A stretch of DNA of 64,000 bases from Cephalopachus bancanus. Its lineage: Eukaryota; Chordata; Mammalia; Primates; Tarsiidae. The stretch covers positions 434,001-498,000 of the forward strand of contig JAPVLO010000275.1 in assembly GCA_027257055.1 (NCBI GenBank), in the 5' to 3' direction. The position numbers and the translations under genes were made by a program. The number at the start of each line of letters is the position of its first letter. Positions within the stretch are counted from its first letter, which is position 1. The notes under the pieces are model-generated. The model had not been told where the DNA came from. It saw nothing but the letters and a program-made list of their open reading frames with translations, and searched no databases. This document shows positions 45,366 through 57,594 of this stretch, piece by piece.

Positions 45366-46220
45366 GAACTGCTTGACGCTTCCATTGCTTGCTCTACTCT
45401 TTTGGAACAGAGTGTGCCCTTCCCCCACAGCAGGCTCTGTGTGCTTGCTGAACGAGTGCACGTTCCTGTACAGTTTTCTTCTACCAGGTTTCATCTGTGA
45501 AGTCCCATTAATCCTGAAAGACCCAGTTTAGATGCAGCTTTAATTCTCAAAGATGACTTTCTTTTGAAGTGACTGGTGTTCATGTGTGTTTGTTCCAGCC
45601 TTCTGTCAGCTCTTGGAGGCAGGGACCTGGCCTTATTCCCGTGTGTATCTCAGGAATGCTGAGCCCAAAGTGAAGGTAATACCCTGCAGAGTGGAAAGAG
45701 GGCATTTGAGATCCCCTGTGAGACTCTCTCAGAGTGGATGTGCTGCACGACTCTGGGCTGGTAACTGAACCTTTCTGTGCTGTGGCTTCTCCAAAGAGGG
45801 GACACCAAGCCCTCGGTACAGGGCTATGGCATGGACTAGAGGAGGTTTGTATGCAGGGGCCTTGTGCAGGGTTTGCATGCAGTAGGTAGATGCTAGCTCT
45901 GGGTTCTTGCTTACTCTTTCTCCATCCTTTCACTTTAAGGCTCTTACGTGGAGCTTATATCACCACTAAGGATCATAGAATCATTTTTTCTTCTAGATGA
46001 AGAAGTAGTCTCAAGACAGTTCTCAAGATCTTATGTCTAATAGAGGTTAAGTGCCCTAAAGCCTTTTGCTTGCTAGTGATGGGACCCTCATGGCACACCG
46101 TTTAAAAGGACCAGCTTTCTCCAGTATCTGAAATAGTTTTTGTTATACTATCCTTGAATTGTGTTTTGTTTGTTTTTGATCTTCTGTTCTAGTCTGTGCT
46201 TTCATCTTTGTTTTAAACTT
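45366..46220. other. Unassigned DNA with a possible MIR
   Basis: The piece 45730-45795 (CTGGGCTGGTAACTGAACCT, then TTCTGTGCTGTGGCTTCTCC) has the look of a sense MIR core. Otherwise nothing was recognised. Confidence 0.45.
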
Positions 46221-46302
46221 GAATTTGAGTTCAAGGTTATTTGTAATCACCTCTGATGGAGGTGAATTTGAGTTCAAGGTTATTTGTAATCACCTCTGAT
46301 GA
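46221..46302 (+). repeat. 43-bp tandem duplication
   Basis: GAATTTGAGTTCAAGGTTAT followed by TTGTAATCACCTCTGATG is repeated exactly at 46221 and 46264, separated by GGAGGT. The copies are identical, so the event is recent. Confidence 0.95.
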
Positions 46303-48240
46303 AATCTAGGGAAATTAAGGTTACCACATAATCTAGCACAATTAACTCCACATTTATGCTTGGAATAAAAATGCCCTTCTAATAGAGCGTTCTGGAGTTT
46401 GTAAGAGAAATAACAAGCAGAGCTCACTGTGTTTCGGGTTGGAAATTCAATGTTAGCATGGAGTCCTCCAGCTGACAGCCTCCTGGGCCCTCCTGTGGCC
46501 ACCATTGTGTTCTTCCCTGCCTACAATGTTTCTTTTCCCACAGCTGACCCCATGCTACCACTGGCCTTCCTTCTGACAGCTGCCTGCTATATGTTCAGGC
46601 CTGCTATCCTTCAAAATACCCCCAAAATATAGAAGCATTTCCAAGGCCTTCCATTCAAAGAAGAGGCAGTAACCCTGTAATTGTTATATTAACTTTTTTT
46701 TTTTACATTTCTCGTGTCTTATAGCTAAAAATCTGTTTTAATACTGTTTCCCAGCTTAGCGAGCCAATATTCAATTATCTATTTTTTTTATAAGAAACTT
46801 TGTGGACTGTTTATCATTATCTCTCTTGGCCCTGTGATTGGCAGTTCTCTTTCGGGGTTTACCCTGGGGTTCAGACCAGTCATGACAGGCTGGGCTCACA
46901 GGAATGTCCAAAGTGGTTTCTTCACGTGCCGATTGGCACTTCAGCCGGGTGGCTGGTTGGGCTGGGGACTGTCTTCCATGAGACCAGCATGCACTTCCTC
47001 ATAGGAAGGCCACTCAGGCTGTTGGGCTTCTCCCTCACAAGCCTTGGAGGCTCAGTGGCAGCTGCAAGGCTTCTTTCTTAACAGCACATCTCAGAAGCCT
47101 GTTGCTTCGCTTCTACTGCATTCACGGGGAGGGGGCTAACCGGGGTGAGCAGTGGAGGATTTTGCCCACTGGGGCACGGTCGGAGTAGGGGGAGTTGGAG
47201 TAATGCCATTCTTGGGCATTAGCTACCATAGCCAGAAAACCCAGCTGTATACATTTTTGCATTTGCTGGTATTTTTTGCATTTATTTAAATGTTCTAAGT
47301 TTACCATTATCTCACAATTTTTTAGGTCTCTCTCTTTGATCTCATTTCCTGTTTTGCCTACTTTTTTAGAACAGTATGGGAAATATCCCAAAAGTTAGTT
47401 ATGTGAGCCTTGAGTTGCTGACAGCGATTTCTGTTACCGGCTCTAAATGAGTGTTCAGTGGCTTCTTTAGAGGAGTATCTTTCCTTTGTCCAGTGAAAAC
47501 ACAGCCGAGTATTCAGAGCTTGCCTCTGGGAAATGCCTCCTCCCTGCTTCTCCCGCTGACATTGAGGAGGTGGCTGGAGGAGGGAAGCCGCTGTGCTCTG
47601 GGGCTGGCCCCAGTTCCCTTGTGACCGTGGGCTGGTGATCGCACATGCCAGGCAACTGTTTCCTCTCTTTGTCTGAATACACCATTCGGTCAGCTTGCTA
47701 GCTTTATTATCCCTCATCCTTCTTGACTCTTCTCTTTGCATTTGCCCTCTATTTAAAATTTTTCTTTCTAGTCCTCCAGCAGGTGTAAGAGATCAGCCTC
47801 TGTTTTGCAGCAGGCTCTTGGGAGCACAGGATGTTTGACTGAGGCAGAATCACAGAATCGTTCTTCCTCCTTGCATCCCTACAGGGACAGTTCTCCTGAC
47901 AGGAATTGATAAGGGCACGTTATGTAAAATCTGGAGGGCAAGGCTTTCCCTTTTAGGTCAACACTCAGCCTCAAGCTAAAAAAGCCAATCAACAGAAGCA
48001 TTTTCTGTGTTCATTCCAGAGACTTTCCCAGGGGCACAATAAATCTAGCCTGCCTGTTTACGGGAACATTGTTATTTAACAAGCGGGTTTCCAAGCTTAG
48101 GCGTTTTGGGTTTCATCAGATCTAACTCAACTTGCTAAATGCCTGAGATTCATTATTGTCTACTCATGTTTCTCCCTGGATTGTAAGATAATTTTGCATA
48201 CCTAATATAACAATAGTTTTTACACACAAGACTAACCTTA
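46303..48240. other. Unassigned DNA
   Basis: No recognised repeat or gene in about 1.9 kb. Overlapping frames of 72-127 codons on the minus strand at 47122-47741 have no identifiable domain. Confidence 0.5.
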
Positions 48241-48254
48241 TTAGAAAACTATTT

Positions 48255-48555
48255 ATTTTATTTTATTTTTTTTGAGTTGGAGTCTCACTCTGTCACCCAG
48301 GCTGGAGTGCAGTGGCACTGCTCACGACCACCGCAGCCTCGACCTGCTGGGCTCCGGTGATCCTTCTGCCTCAGCCTTCCAAGTAGCTGGAACTACAGGC
48401 GTGTGCCACCACGCCTGGCTAATTATTTTATTTATTGTAGAGATGAGGTCTCACCAAGTTGCCCAGGCTAGTCTCAAACCTGTGGGCTCAGGCAATCCTC
48501 TCACCTCCGCCTCCCAAAATGCTGGGATTATAGGCGTGAGCCACCACGCCCAGCC
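48255..48555 (-). mobile_element. Alu SINE, long-linker form
   Basis: A full antisense copy with low divergence. The duplication is TAGAAAACTATTT / TAGAAGACTGTTT at 48242-48254 and 48556-48568. Confidence 0.95.
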
Positions 48556-48585
48556 TAGAAGACTGTTTTGAAGTCTTATTCATTT

Positions 48586-48760
48586 ACTTGTTCATTCATT
48601 CAACAAATGTCATTTTGAACTCCTGCTCTGGGCTATATAAATCCACTATTAGAAAGATGGAAGGACTTCACCCTGCCTTCAGTATGCCAGAGTCTGGTGA
48701 GGAGGCATACATGGACATCAGCAGGTGCTCACAGCACAGTTCAGTAGCTGCATCGTCATG
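48586..48760 (-). repeat. Ancient SINE/LINE-type fragment (tentative)
   Basis: GTTCATTCATTCAACAAATG, then CTGCTCTGGGCTATATAAAT resembles the reverse of the mammal-wide motif found in old MIR/L2-like repeats. Weak. Confidence 0.4.
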
Positions 48761-48949
48761 CAGCGTCTATAAGGTGCCCATCTGATTTGGCTTTGAGGGG
48801 CTGTTCAGTCACCTTAATGGTCACATTGTGGGATGTGAGGCTTAACCCTGACTACAGTATGAAGGATGAACTGGGGATAACACTGCTTCTTCTGGAACCT
48901 TGACCTTAGTCTGGATGGTGGGAGTATAGGGTAAATTCTTTGTGGCTCA

Positions 48950-49520
48950 GGGGTTGCTGGGATACATATTTTCTAAATTTTGTTAAATATTGCCAAATTT
49001 CCCAGAAATGTTACATTGAATGCATACTCCCTTCAGTACTATCTCAGCCAGTGTTTTTCCAGGCCCTTCCCAAAGTTTGCCCTTGTGATGAGTAAAATAA
49101 ACAGTATCTCTCTAAGGAAGTTAGCTCTTTGTATCTGTGTTGCAGATATTCTTCCTGTTTGTTGTTTGAGTTTAAGTATTATGTCCTACTGAGGAGGAGA
49201 CTGTCTCCCCCTTTGGAATTATTCATTTTGGAATATTTACTGTTCACCAACATTTTTGCTTATGGCTTTATTGTTACATTTAGAAAATTTCATCTATCTA
49301 AAATTAATTTTGATATAAGGAATGAGATCAGAATCTGGCTTTATTCATTTATTTTTGGGGGGTGGCTACCTAGTTGCATTAAAGGCATTTATTAAGTAAT
49401 CTCTTTTCTTGAAATTCTGCCTTTGTAGTACTATAATATGCCTGTATAGTAAACTCAATTTCCATATTTATTTTTGATTCTTTATCATGATCCACCAATC
49501 TGTCTCGTTCATTTCTCCTC
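48950..49520 (-). mobile_element. Old L1/HAL1-like LINE, antisense (tentative)
   Basis: AAATATTGCCAAATTTCCCA, CATACTCCCTTCAGTACTAT, TCAGCCAGTGTTTTTCCAGG and AAAATTAATTTTGATATAAG follow the reverse of old L1M text. Subfamily uncertain. Confidence 0.55.
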
Positions 49521-49737
49521 CAGTCCCAAATGGTTTTAATATGGAAGTTTCAGAATGTGAAGCTTTATTATCTGCTATGGCTAGTTTCTACTCATTACTC
49601 TTCAGTTTTGCCTGTGCTAGAATCCTTTCTCTCCAAAGTTTTACAAACTCTGTAAACAGTAGCAAAATCTTTCTCTTAAGTCCCCAAAACCAGTCTTTTT
49701 TAAAAAAACTTTTTATTGTGGCTAATAAAACATTTTT

Positions 49738-49935
49738 TCCCTTTTTTTAATTTTAAAGATGTGGGGTACAATTCAGGGTTAGGTATACAAATGTTCATTA
49801 TGCAGGTACCCTTGTTAAGGTGTGCCCCTCTTCCCCAGGCAGATTCCCACTGCTACCAATCCCTCTTCCTCCCCCACCCTCCCCACCCACGACAGTTTCC
49901 CGCCAATGCCAATCCTTTTTTTATAGTATTGTGAT
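49738..49935 (-). mobile_element. 5'-truncated L1 3' UTR, antisense
   Basis: GATGTGGGGTACAATTCAGG, then GTTAGGTATACAAATG and the C-rich complement of the L1 purine tract (49863-49895). Nearly the same text opens the L1 at 60362. Confidence 0.88.
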
Positions 49936-50089
49936 AATTGGAACCAGTATTTAAAGGAAACTTGAACAAACTTAGATTTGGGCCATCTTGCTTATTGGAG
50001 GGTTAATTTTCTCAAGAAATATTAGGAACCCGGTGGATGCCAGTCATAATCTGTTTCATTCTCTTGGTTTATTTTCTCCTTCCCTTTCT

Positions 50090-50195
50090 TCCTTTCCACA
50101 AATGTTTATTGTATGTTATGTGCTAGACACTGTGCTTGGCTTGTGGATTGAGATGAGAGTCAGATGCTCCTGATTCATTTATATCATAGTGAGCT
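50090..50195 (+). repeat. Ancient repeat fragment (tentative)
   Basis: CCACAAATGTTTATTGTATG, then TATGTGCTAGACACTGTGCT resembles the mammal-wide 'ATTTATTGAGCACCTACTAT' motif of old LINE/SINE families. Confidence 0.45.
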
Positions 50196-50456
50196 TAGCC
50201 TTGGCCTCCAAGGACTCAGAGCCATACAGACATGCATGGACCAGTACTGGAACTCATATGTAGATTTTATAAAAAGCCACAACACCAAAACAGGAAAAGA
50301 AGCCTCCTCAGCTCCTGATTCTGTGTTTTATCCTAATTCTTTGCACTACCACTGAGTGGAATTAGCAACCTTCTAATGGACTGGTTGTTTTTAACGCCTT
50401 TGTAGTTACAAAGAGGAAATTAGGAGCTAATCCTATGCTGACTCTTCTTTTTCTGA

Positions 50457-50745
<289 letters not shown>

Positions 50746-51631
50746 CAGTTCTTCTAAAAAATGTTTTTAAAGCAACATTTTTATACAGAGACAATTAATG
50801 AAGACATATACACATCCAAGGAGCCCATAGAGAGCTAAGAACTATATTAAAAGCTCCCATGTGGTGACAAGGGAAATACTTTTCGCCAGATATGAGCATA
50901 CATGGGCCATATTGGAGTCCCAAGGTCCACTGTAAAGGTAAGGCAGGAGGCAGGTTGCCTTCTTCCAGGAATGGCTGCTTTTACTTGAATAGATAGTTTT
51001 ACAGTTTTATCCTTGTTGCTTTTTGCGACAGTTATAACTTTATAAGTACCATAAATAATTCATTTTTTTCTGTTGATTTCCGTAAATTGCCATTTGTTTT
51101 GACAGTTAAATGACTAAGTTCTAATATTGGCCTCAAACAAACAGCACATCTGGTCTGGGTGTTGGTCCACTTTGATGGGTTGAAATTTCTTGTGACCAGG
51201 AATGTTCAAGCGTCAGCCAGAAATTGCTCTTTCCACCTTTTGAACTTTATATAGTACATAATTTAACTTATTTGTCCAAAATTAAATGTGTTAATTCCGT
51301 TCAGTGGATTCTGCAAAAGAACACAGAAGCAACCAGAAGCACAGGTGTCTTTGAGCAGCCCTGCAGCGGAGACTGGAACCAAGGAGGATGCCATCAGGCT
51401 CAACCTGAGTATGCGTCCCCTGAGTGCTCATGGCTCCCAATGGCGCCTTTTGTGGTCCTTGTGCACCTCGGGCCCCTGGCTGGCTTCTTGGCTGCCTCAG
51501 CTGAGGGCAGCCCCTAGAAAGAGCCCATAGTCTCCTTCCACAGGCTCCTCACAGTTAAGCTTCCAACCAGAGGGCCACTTCACTTTTATTAAATATGCCT
51601 TATCCCTTTAGTTAATTTGTTGATGTGAAAG
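50746..51631. other. Unassigned DNA with a possible exon-like stretch
   Basis: At 51300-51405 a pyrimidine-AG (AATTCCGTTCAG) precedes an open frame reading KRTQKQPEAQVSLSSPAAET and continuing GTKEDAIRLNLS. No family was recognised, and a clear donor is not obvious. The remainder is unassigned. Confidence 0.35.
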
Positions 51632-51741
51632 GCAAATTATTATTATTATTTTATTTTATTTTTGAGAAAGCAGGATTTATTGAGAGGACAGAAAAACTTC
51701 CACAATGAGAGGGGACCAGAAGGGGTTGCCCGCAAATTATT
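51632..51741 (-). mobile_element. TINE-like: second LTR-derived A-tailed element
   Basis: The reverse complement of 51664-51731 reads GGGCAACCCCTTCTGGTCCC, CTCTCATTGTGGAAG, TGTCCTCTCAATAAATCC and TGCTTTCTC, then an A-rich tail (TTATT repeats on plus, 51642-51663). GCAAATTATT flanks it at 51632-51641 and 51732-51741. It is the same family as 7648-7725, with intact AATAAA. Confidence 0.85.
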
Positions 51742-52921
51742 TTTTTTAATGGATTAAATACATTGGGCTGCTTTCCAAACATTCTAGGGTATGATTTCAT
51801 GATGTGACATTTGACTTACATAAAAGCAGCCTGTTTTTTCCTGCATAAATATACAGTCAGGACAGCTTTTGTGATAGAGTAAATAAGATCCCACACAAAT
51901 TCCACATGACATACTGTGTGGGGAGTTCACATAATAAAATGAAGAATGTTGCCTGTTTGTTTTCCAGTCATTGTGGTGTTTTCATTCTACCCTGCATCTG
52001 CCAAAGCCATGTTCAAATACAGAAAGGATGTATTTAAACATACTGAATAAAAATGGACACTTTTTCTTCATAAACAAAATACATTCTTGCAGCCATCCTT
52101 TATATTTCAGTAAGGATGAAGACAAGCTCTAAATATAGTTACTGACTTAAGCTAATGCTAAATTTGTGAGGGTAAATGTGTTGAAATTTGGGTGGGTGTT
52201 GCCAGGAGGAACAGGAATGTGGGGGGCAGGACCAGGTGACATGGGGTAAAGTCATGCTAGACATAAACGCAAATTTCAGAGAAGATTTAACAGAGAATTA
52301 ATATGCTGCTATTTTTGAAAAGCAGAAAGTGTCAGATCACTGAAAGAGAAAAAAATGCTTAAAGCTGTATTTACATCAATGTTTATGTCAGCTCTGTGTT
52401 TCCTTTCTTCTGAGTGCCCATGATGAAAGTATGCCTTTGGATTGTTAATTGCAGATTTATTTCTGTCTCATGACCAATCAAAGGCAGAAAGCTTCTCTTA
52501 AATAGCCTGTATCCCTTGGTTCCTAGCACAGGGCCTGGTGATTTGGACTGATCCTGAACAAGCCTGGGTACATGTTTCTCTTAAAGACTCTACAGTACTT
52601 CTTTTTCCTTAGCTTTTCTGCTTGTCTGTCTAACTCGCGACTTCACTTTTCCATATTCACCTCTCTGTATGATCTGAGAGCCAGGTCCATTTATTGTTTG
52701 ATATTTGTCATGACATCAGTCTCAGATCTTGGAAGTGAAGGTTGCATGGTGCATTACATCTATGCTGACCCTCCTTGCTGCCAAGACTCTTCAGGATATT
52801 AGTATTCTCTGGATGTGTGTGAGAGGTTTTAAGATGTCTTACATATTTATGCATGTTAACTCAACTTACTTATTTGTCAAATACTTGTTAAAATAATTTT
52901 TACAAATAAGATATGTACTTT
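51742..52921. other. Unassigned DNA
   Basis: No recognised repeat or gene. Confidence 0.5.
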
Positions 52922-53171
52922 GGCCCTGCATGATGGCTCACGCCTATAATCCCAGAAACTTAGGAGGCTGAAGTGGGAACATTGCTTGAGGCCAGGAGTT
53001 CAAGACCAGCCTGGGAAACATAGTGAGACCCTGTCTCAAAAAAAAAAAAAAAAAAAAAAAATTAAAACTTAGCCAGTGTGGTGGCGCACACCAGTAGTCC
53101 CAGCTACAGGAAGCTGAACCCAGGAGTTTGAGTGAGCTGTGGGTGACAGAGCGAGACCTTGTATCTAAAAG
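52922..53171 (+). mobile_element. Alu SINE, shortened right arm
   Basis: A sense Alu (GGCCCTGCATGATGGCTCAC), long A-rich linker at 53038-53061, and a right arm that lost about 45 bp (CAGCTACAGGAAGCTGAACC). Confidence 0.9.
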
Positions 53172-54417
53172 ACAAGTAGAGGGGAAAAAAACATTTCTTC
53201 TAATCGTATTCTCACAGACATGGTAACTTTCCTTCCTTGTAAAAATCACTATGAAAAATGAAGCAGTCCTTTTTTGGGGAAGACTATTATTTTGAGGTTG
53301 CAATGGAACAAACTGCAGATTTATATTAACATTTGTGAGAATTACCTGCTTCATTCCCCATGTTCTTAGGCCTTAAATCAGTGTTCATTATTAATATCTT
53401 CATGGTGTTTGCTACTGTTAGCCACTGCTGAAAGAGTAATTTCTTATCCTATCAGAGGGACTGGTGTTGATTTGTATAGCTAAAACAAAAAAAAAACAGC
53501 CTATTCTTGTCCTTGACTAGTTCCCACTCTTGTTACAGACTGTTTATACTGTTAAGATTGTAGGTTTCCAATTCAAGCAAATTATGAAACTTTGGCTCAC
53601 AGGAGCTTTCATGGTTTCTTAAACCTTCATATCATAGTTAGAAGGGTACTATGTCACTCCTGGAGAAGGAGAAAAAGGTTATTTTAAGCTTTCTGAATTT
53701 AGCTTAATGTTTGCCTTTCATTGTATAATTTTAATTTTAGAAGAGAGTCTTACAAACAGAATGTAGGTGTTTGTAAAGCAAAAAAAAAATTAAAAAGAAA
53801 TAGTAAATAGCATACAAATTTTCACCTTGGTACCCAGTAAGGCCAAGGAAAAAGCATGCAGAGTATGAAGAATTTGTAGGCAAGAAAGCCCACTGCATAG
53901 CTGACTGATAAGAAACATGGGGAGGAACTGGATAACAATACTGGTACCACAAAAAAGATCTTGTAACCCTCAGAGGTTAGCGTTCAGGTTCCTTCCTCTA
54001 TGACTCTTATTTGGACGGGAACCCTTTGAAATGAAACCTATCCCAGATGCCTGTAGGTAACTGGACCTGAAAGGAGCTGATAGATAAGTGTTGACAGTAG
54101 GAAACCTGTTCAGTTCTCAGTAGTGGCGGGGAACCTTGCTAAATGTTCCTACCTTCAGGGAACTTATACTCCAAATAAAGACTTTCAAAAGAAAACAAAA
54201 TATTATACTGGAACTAGGGCACATCTTTATAATCCTGATAGAGATAAACCTTTTGAGATATATCAATTTAAGACAAAAGTAATAACATATTGTCAGCCAG
54301 CACCAGAATCCTCAAACAACTTTGGAACAGTTGAAGCCTGTGGTTTATAAGAACCTCGGCTTCCAGAGGACTGGAAGGTCTACTTTCCAAAGCTTCAGAA
54401 GGAAAGACATTTACTGT
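53172..54417. other. Unassigned DNA
   Basis: No recognised repeat or gene. Confidence 0.5.
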
Positions 54418-54431
54418 TTATAAGACTTTTT

Positions 54432-54676
54432 TTTTTTTTTTGAGCCCAGGCTGGAGTGTAGTGGCATGCTAACGGCCACACCAGTGTCAACCTGCTGGGC
54501 TCAGGCAATCCTTTCACTACAGGCACACGCTACCATGCCCGGCTAGTTTTTGATTTATTGTAGAGACGAGGTCTCGCCAAGTTGCCCAGGCTGGTCTTGA
54601 ACCCCTGAACTCAGGCAGTTCTCTTGCCTCAGCCTCCCAAAGTGCTGGAATTACAGGCTTGAGCCATTGCGCCTGG
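54432..54676 (-). mobile_element. Alu SINE with deletions
   Basis: An antisense copy missing the first roughly 25 bases of the right arm and the stretch after TCCTTTC. The duplication is TTATAAGACTTTTT / TTATAAGACATTTT at 54418-54431 and 54677-54690. Confidence 0.92.
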
Positions 54677-54690
54677 TTATAAGACATTTT

Positions 54691-55218
54691 AAAATGCTGT
54701 GTATTTTCATTATTGTCACGAGACCCATGAACCAGGAGTGTGAACTGTTCATAGCTGCAGGTTCAGCAAAAGCTTTCTCATCCTTCTGGGGGAGGAGCGT
54801 GGGTTAGATGCATTGAAGTCTAAAGATAAACTTCGCTCTGTGTTCCCCACCTCCGAACAGCAGCCACTGTCAGCCCACTCTCTAAATTATTCTGCGAGTA
54901 CGTCTTCTCTCTCTGCATCACCACTTGTTTAGTTCAGGTATAGGTTCCAAACTGCAATGCTTACCAGGGCCAGGTGAGTAACATCAATGGGTGCTTCTTC
55001 TGGGGACGCCTAAGGAGACAGCGTTGGGGTGGGACACCTTAGGGAGCGCTTCCCTCTGCCTCCTCCTTTATCAGGTATTCAAGTTCAAGATGTTTTAAAA
55101 ACACTGTTCTAGCCAAACAACAACATGTATCTGCCAGCTGCATCTGAGACCTGGATGTGGGCTGAGGACTGTGCTTCTAGGCTCTTGTTATGAACTGTTG
55201 TAAGAATCTCCTGACGCC
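54691..55218. other. Unassigned DNA
   Basis: No recognised repeat or gene. Confidence 0.5.
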
Positions 55219-55377
55219 TTTTTTTTTTTGAGTTGGAGACTCACTTGCCCCGGCTGGAATGCAGTTGCACCCTCATGTCTACTGCAGCCTCGACCTGCTG
55301 GGCTCAGGCAGTCCTTCCAACCTCAGCCTTTCAAGTAGCTGGAATCATTGGCACGTGCCACCACACTTGGCTAATTT
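55219..55377 (-). mobile_element. Alu right arm only
   Basis: Poly(T), then the right arm, ending at GGCTAATTTTTATTTTATTT, where it runs straight into the A-tail of the next Alu. It is either a 5'-truncated Alu inserted in that tail or part of a trimeric Alu. Confidence 0.88.
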
Positions 55378-55693
55378 TTATTTTATTTTATTTTATTTAT
55401 TTTATTTTATTTTATGTCAGAACCTCACTCTGTTGCCTGACTGGAGTGCAGTGGCTCATTCATGACCACTACAGCCTCAACCTGTTTGGCTCAGTTGATC
55501 CTTCCACCTCAGCCTTCCAAGTAGCTGGAACCACAGGTGTGCACCACCATATCCAGCTAATTTTTAAAAATTTTTTATTGTAGAGACGAGGTCTTGCCAA
55601 AGTGCCCAGGCTGGTCTTGAACCCCTGGGATCAGGAAATTCTCTGGCCTCCACTTCCCAAAATGCTGGGATTACAGGTGTGAGCCACCATGCC
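55378..55693 (-). mobile_element. Alu SINE, full dimer
   Basis: Antisense, with a TTTTA-repeat tail (55378-55415), both arms, and a GGGCAGGGCATGGTGG start on its own strand. Confidence 0.92.
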
Positions 55694-55697
55694 CTGC

Positions 55698-56060
55698 CCA
55701 GCAATCAGATTTCTAAAGCGCAGAACTGGTGGTGTTATTTCCCTACGATGAGAATCCATTGCCTCCCTGGGAAGGGCAAACTCAGCTTGTTTCAGCCTTG
55801 CATGCAAGGCCCTTCACACTTTGACTTCAACACTGCTTCAGCCTTGTCTCCTGTCACCCCACCATTCCCTTTGGTCACCAGCTTATGCTTCCCACAGCAT
55901 TCCAGTCTAGAGGCTTTTGTAAATGAACTTTTTTTTTCCCCCTAGAATGACCCTCCTTGGGGGCTCTTATCTTAAATCACCAGGCAGCAGTTATCTGATT
56001 AGTTCCTTCTTTATAATCCCAACCCACTTTGTCTATTTCTGTGATTAGTCCTGAACAAGC
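55698..56060 (+). mobile_element. L2 LINE fragment
   Basis: AATCCATTGCCTCCCTGGGA, then CAAGGCCCTTCACACTTTGA, CAGCTTATGCTTCCCACAGC and TGACCCTCCTTGGGGGCTC follow the L2 ORF2/3' order. Diverged. Confidence 0.65.
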
Positions 56061-56159
56061 CACGTTGAAATGTTTGCCTCTCTCACTAGATTTTTAAATA
56101 GAGGAAAAAGAATCTCTATTTCTCCTTCTCTGTATTTTCCAACGCAGTAATTTTGGTGT

Positions 56160-56215
56160 AATCTCTGTGGGCCTACATTTTCTTATCTGTAAAATGAAGA
56201 TGTTGGACTAGAATT
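56160..56215 (+). mobile_element. MIR fragment
   Basis: CTCTGTGGGCCTACATTTTC, then TTATCTGTAAAATGAAGATG is the sense MIR 3' part. Confidence 0.7.
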
Positions 56216-56261
56216 CAGTGGTTCTTAACTAGAGGTGCACATTAAAATAACTTGGAGTTCA
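56216..56261 (+). mobile_element. MER5-type hAT end
   Basis: TCAGTGGTTCTTAACTAGAG, then GTGCACATTAAAATAACTTG is the first 45 bp of a MER5A-like element, cut off by the L1 at 56262. Confidence 0.65.
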
Positions 56262-56700
56262 ACAGATGATGCTGGGACAACTGTATATCCACATATGAAC
56301 GAATGAAGTTGGATCCCTTTACAAAAAGGAACTCAAATTGGATAACAGACCTAGATGTAAGAGCTAAAACTGTAAGACTCTTAGAAGAAAACACAGGAGT
56401 AAATCTTTATGATTTTGGATTAAGGAATGGTTTCTTAGATAAGATACCAAAAACGTGACAAAAGAAAAAAATAGATACATTGGGCTTCATCCATATGAAA
56501 AATCACTGTGCTTCAAAGGATACAATCAATAAAGTGAAAAGACATTCTTGGTATTCCCTAAGGCCCCATCCCCCAGCAAAAATAAAGTGAGAAATAACCC
56601 ACAGAATTAGAGAAAATTTTGAAAATCATATGTCTGTATCTGATAGGGGTCTACTATCCAGAATATAGAAAGACCTCTTAAAAATCAACAATAAAAAGAC

Positions 56701-57019
56701 AATGGGCATGGTGGCTGAGACCTGTAATCCCAACGCTTTGGAAGGCCAATGCCGGAGGACAGCTTGAGCCCAGGAGTTGAAGAACAGCCTGGGCAATATA
56801 GACAGACCTCGTCTCTATAAAAAATAAAAATTAATTAGCTGGGCATTGTGGCACTTCCCTGTAGTCCCAGCTACTTGGGAGGCTGAGGTGGAAGGATAGT
56901 TTAAGCCCAGACTGAGTTGGAAGGATAGCTTGACCCCAGGTCAAGACTGCTGTGAGCCATTATCATGCCACTGCACTCCAGCCTGAACAACAATGAGACA
57001 CTAAAAAAAAAAAAAAAAA
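56701..57019 (+). mobile_element. Old Alu with internal tandem duplication
   Basis: A sense diverged Alu. In the right arm the stretch CTGAGGTGGAAGGATAGTTT plus AAGCCCAGA (56883-56911) is repeated with changes at 56912-56938. Confidence 0.9.
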
Positions 57020-57594
57020 ATTTAAAATAGCAAAGGATTTGAATAGATATATCTCCAAATAAAACTTACAAATGGGTAATAAGTACATGAAAAAATGCCC
57101 AGCACCATTTATTGTCAAGGAAATGCAAATCAAAATCACAATGAAATACCACTTCAACACCCACCAGGATGGCTGTAATTAAAAAGATGAACAGTAACAA
57201 GTGTTGACAAAAATGTGGAGGAATTTGGAACACCCATGCACCCTACATGGTGGGAATGTAAAATAGTATAACTACTGTGAAAAATAATTTGCAGTTGTAT
57301 GTTAAATATGGATTTAGCACATGAACCAGCAATTTCATGTCTAGGAGTATATACCTAAGACAATTGAAAATATGTCCACACAAAAATGTGTACATAAATA
57401 TTCATAGCAGCATTACAGGCATGCCTCAGAGACACTGTAGGTTCTATTTCAGAACACCACAATAAAGTGAATTTGTGATAAAGTGAGTCACACAAAAGTT
57501 TTTGGTTTCCAAGTGCATATAAAACTTATATTTACGCTATACTGGAGATTATTAAGTGTGCAAAGAGCATTATCTCTAAGAAAAACAATGTACA

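Noticed and set aside
44934..45494. 186-codon open frame on minus
   Set aside because: It reads through the young Alu at 45064-45350 and flanks; the protein is the familiar Alu translation.
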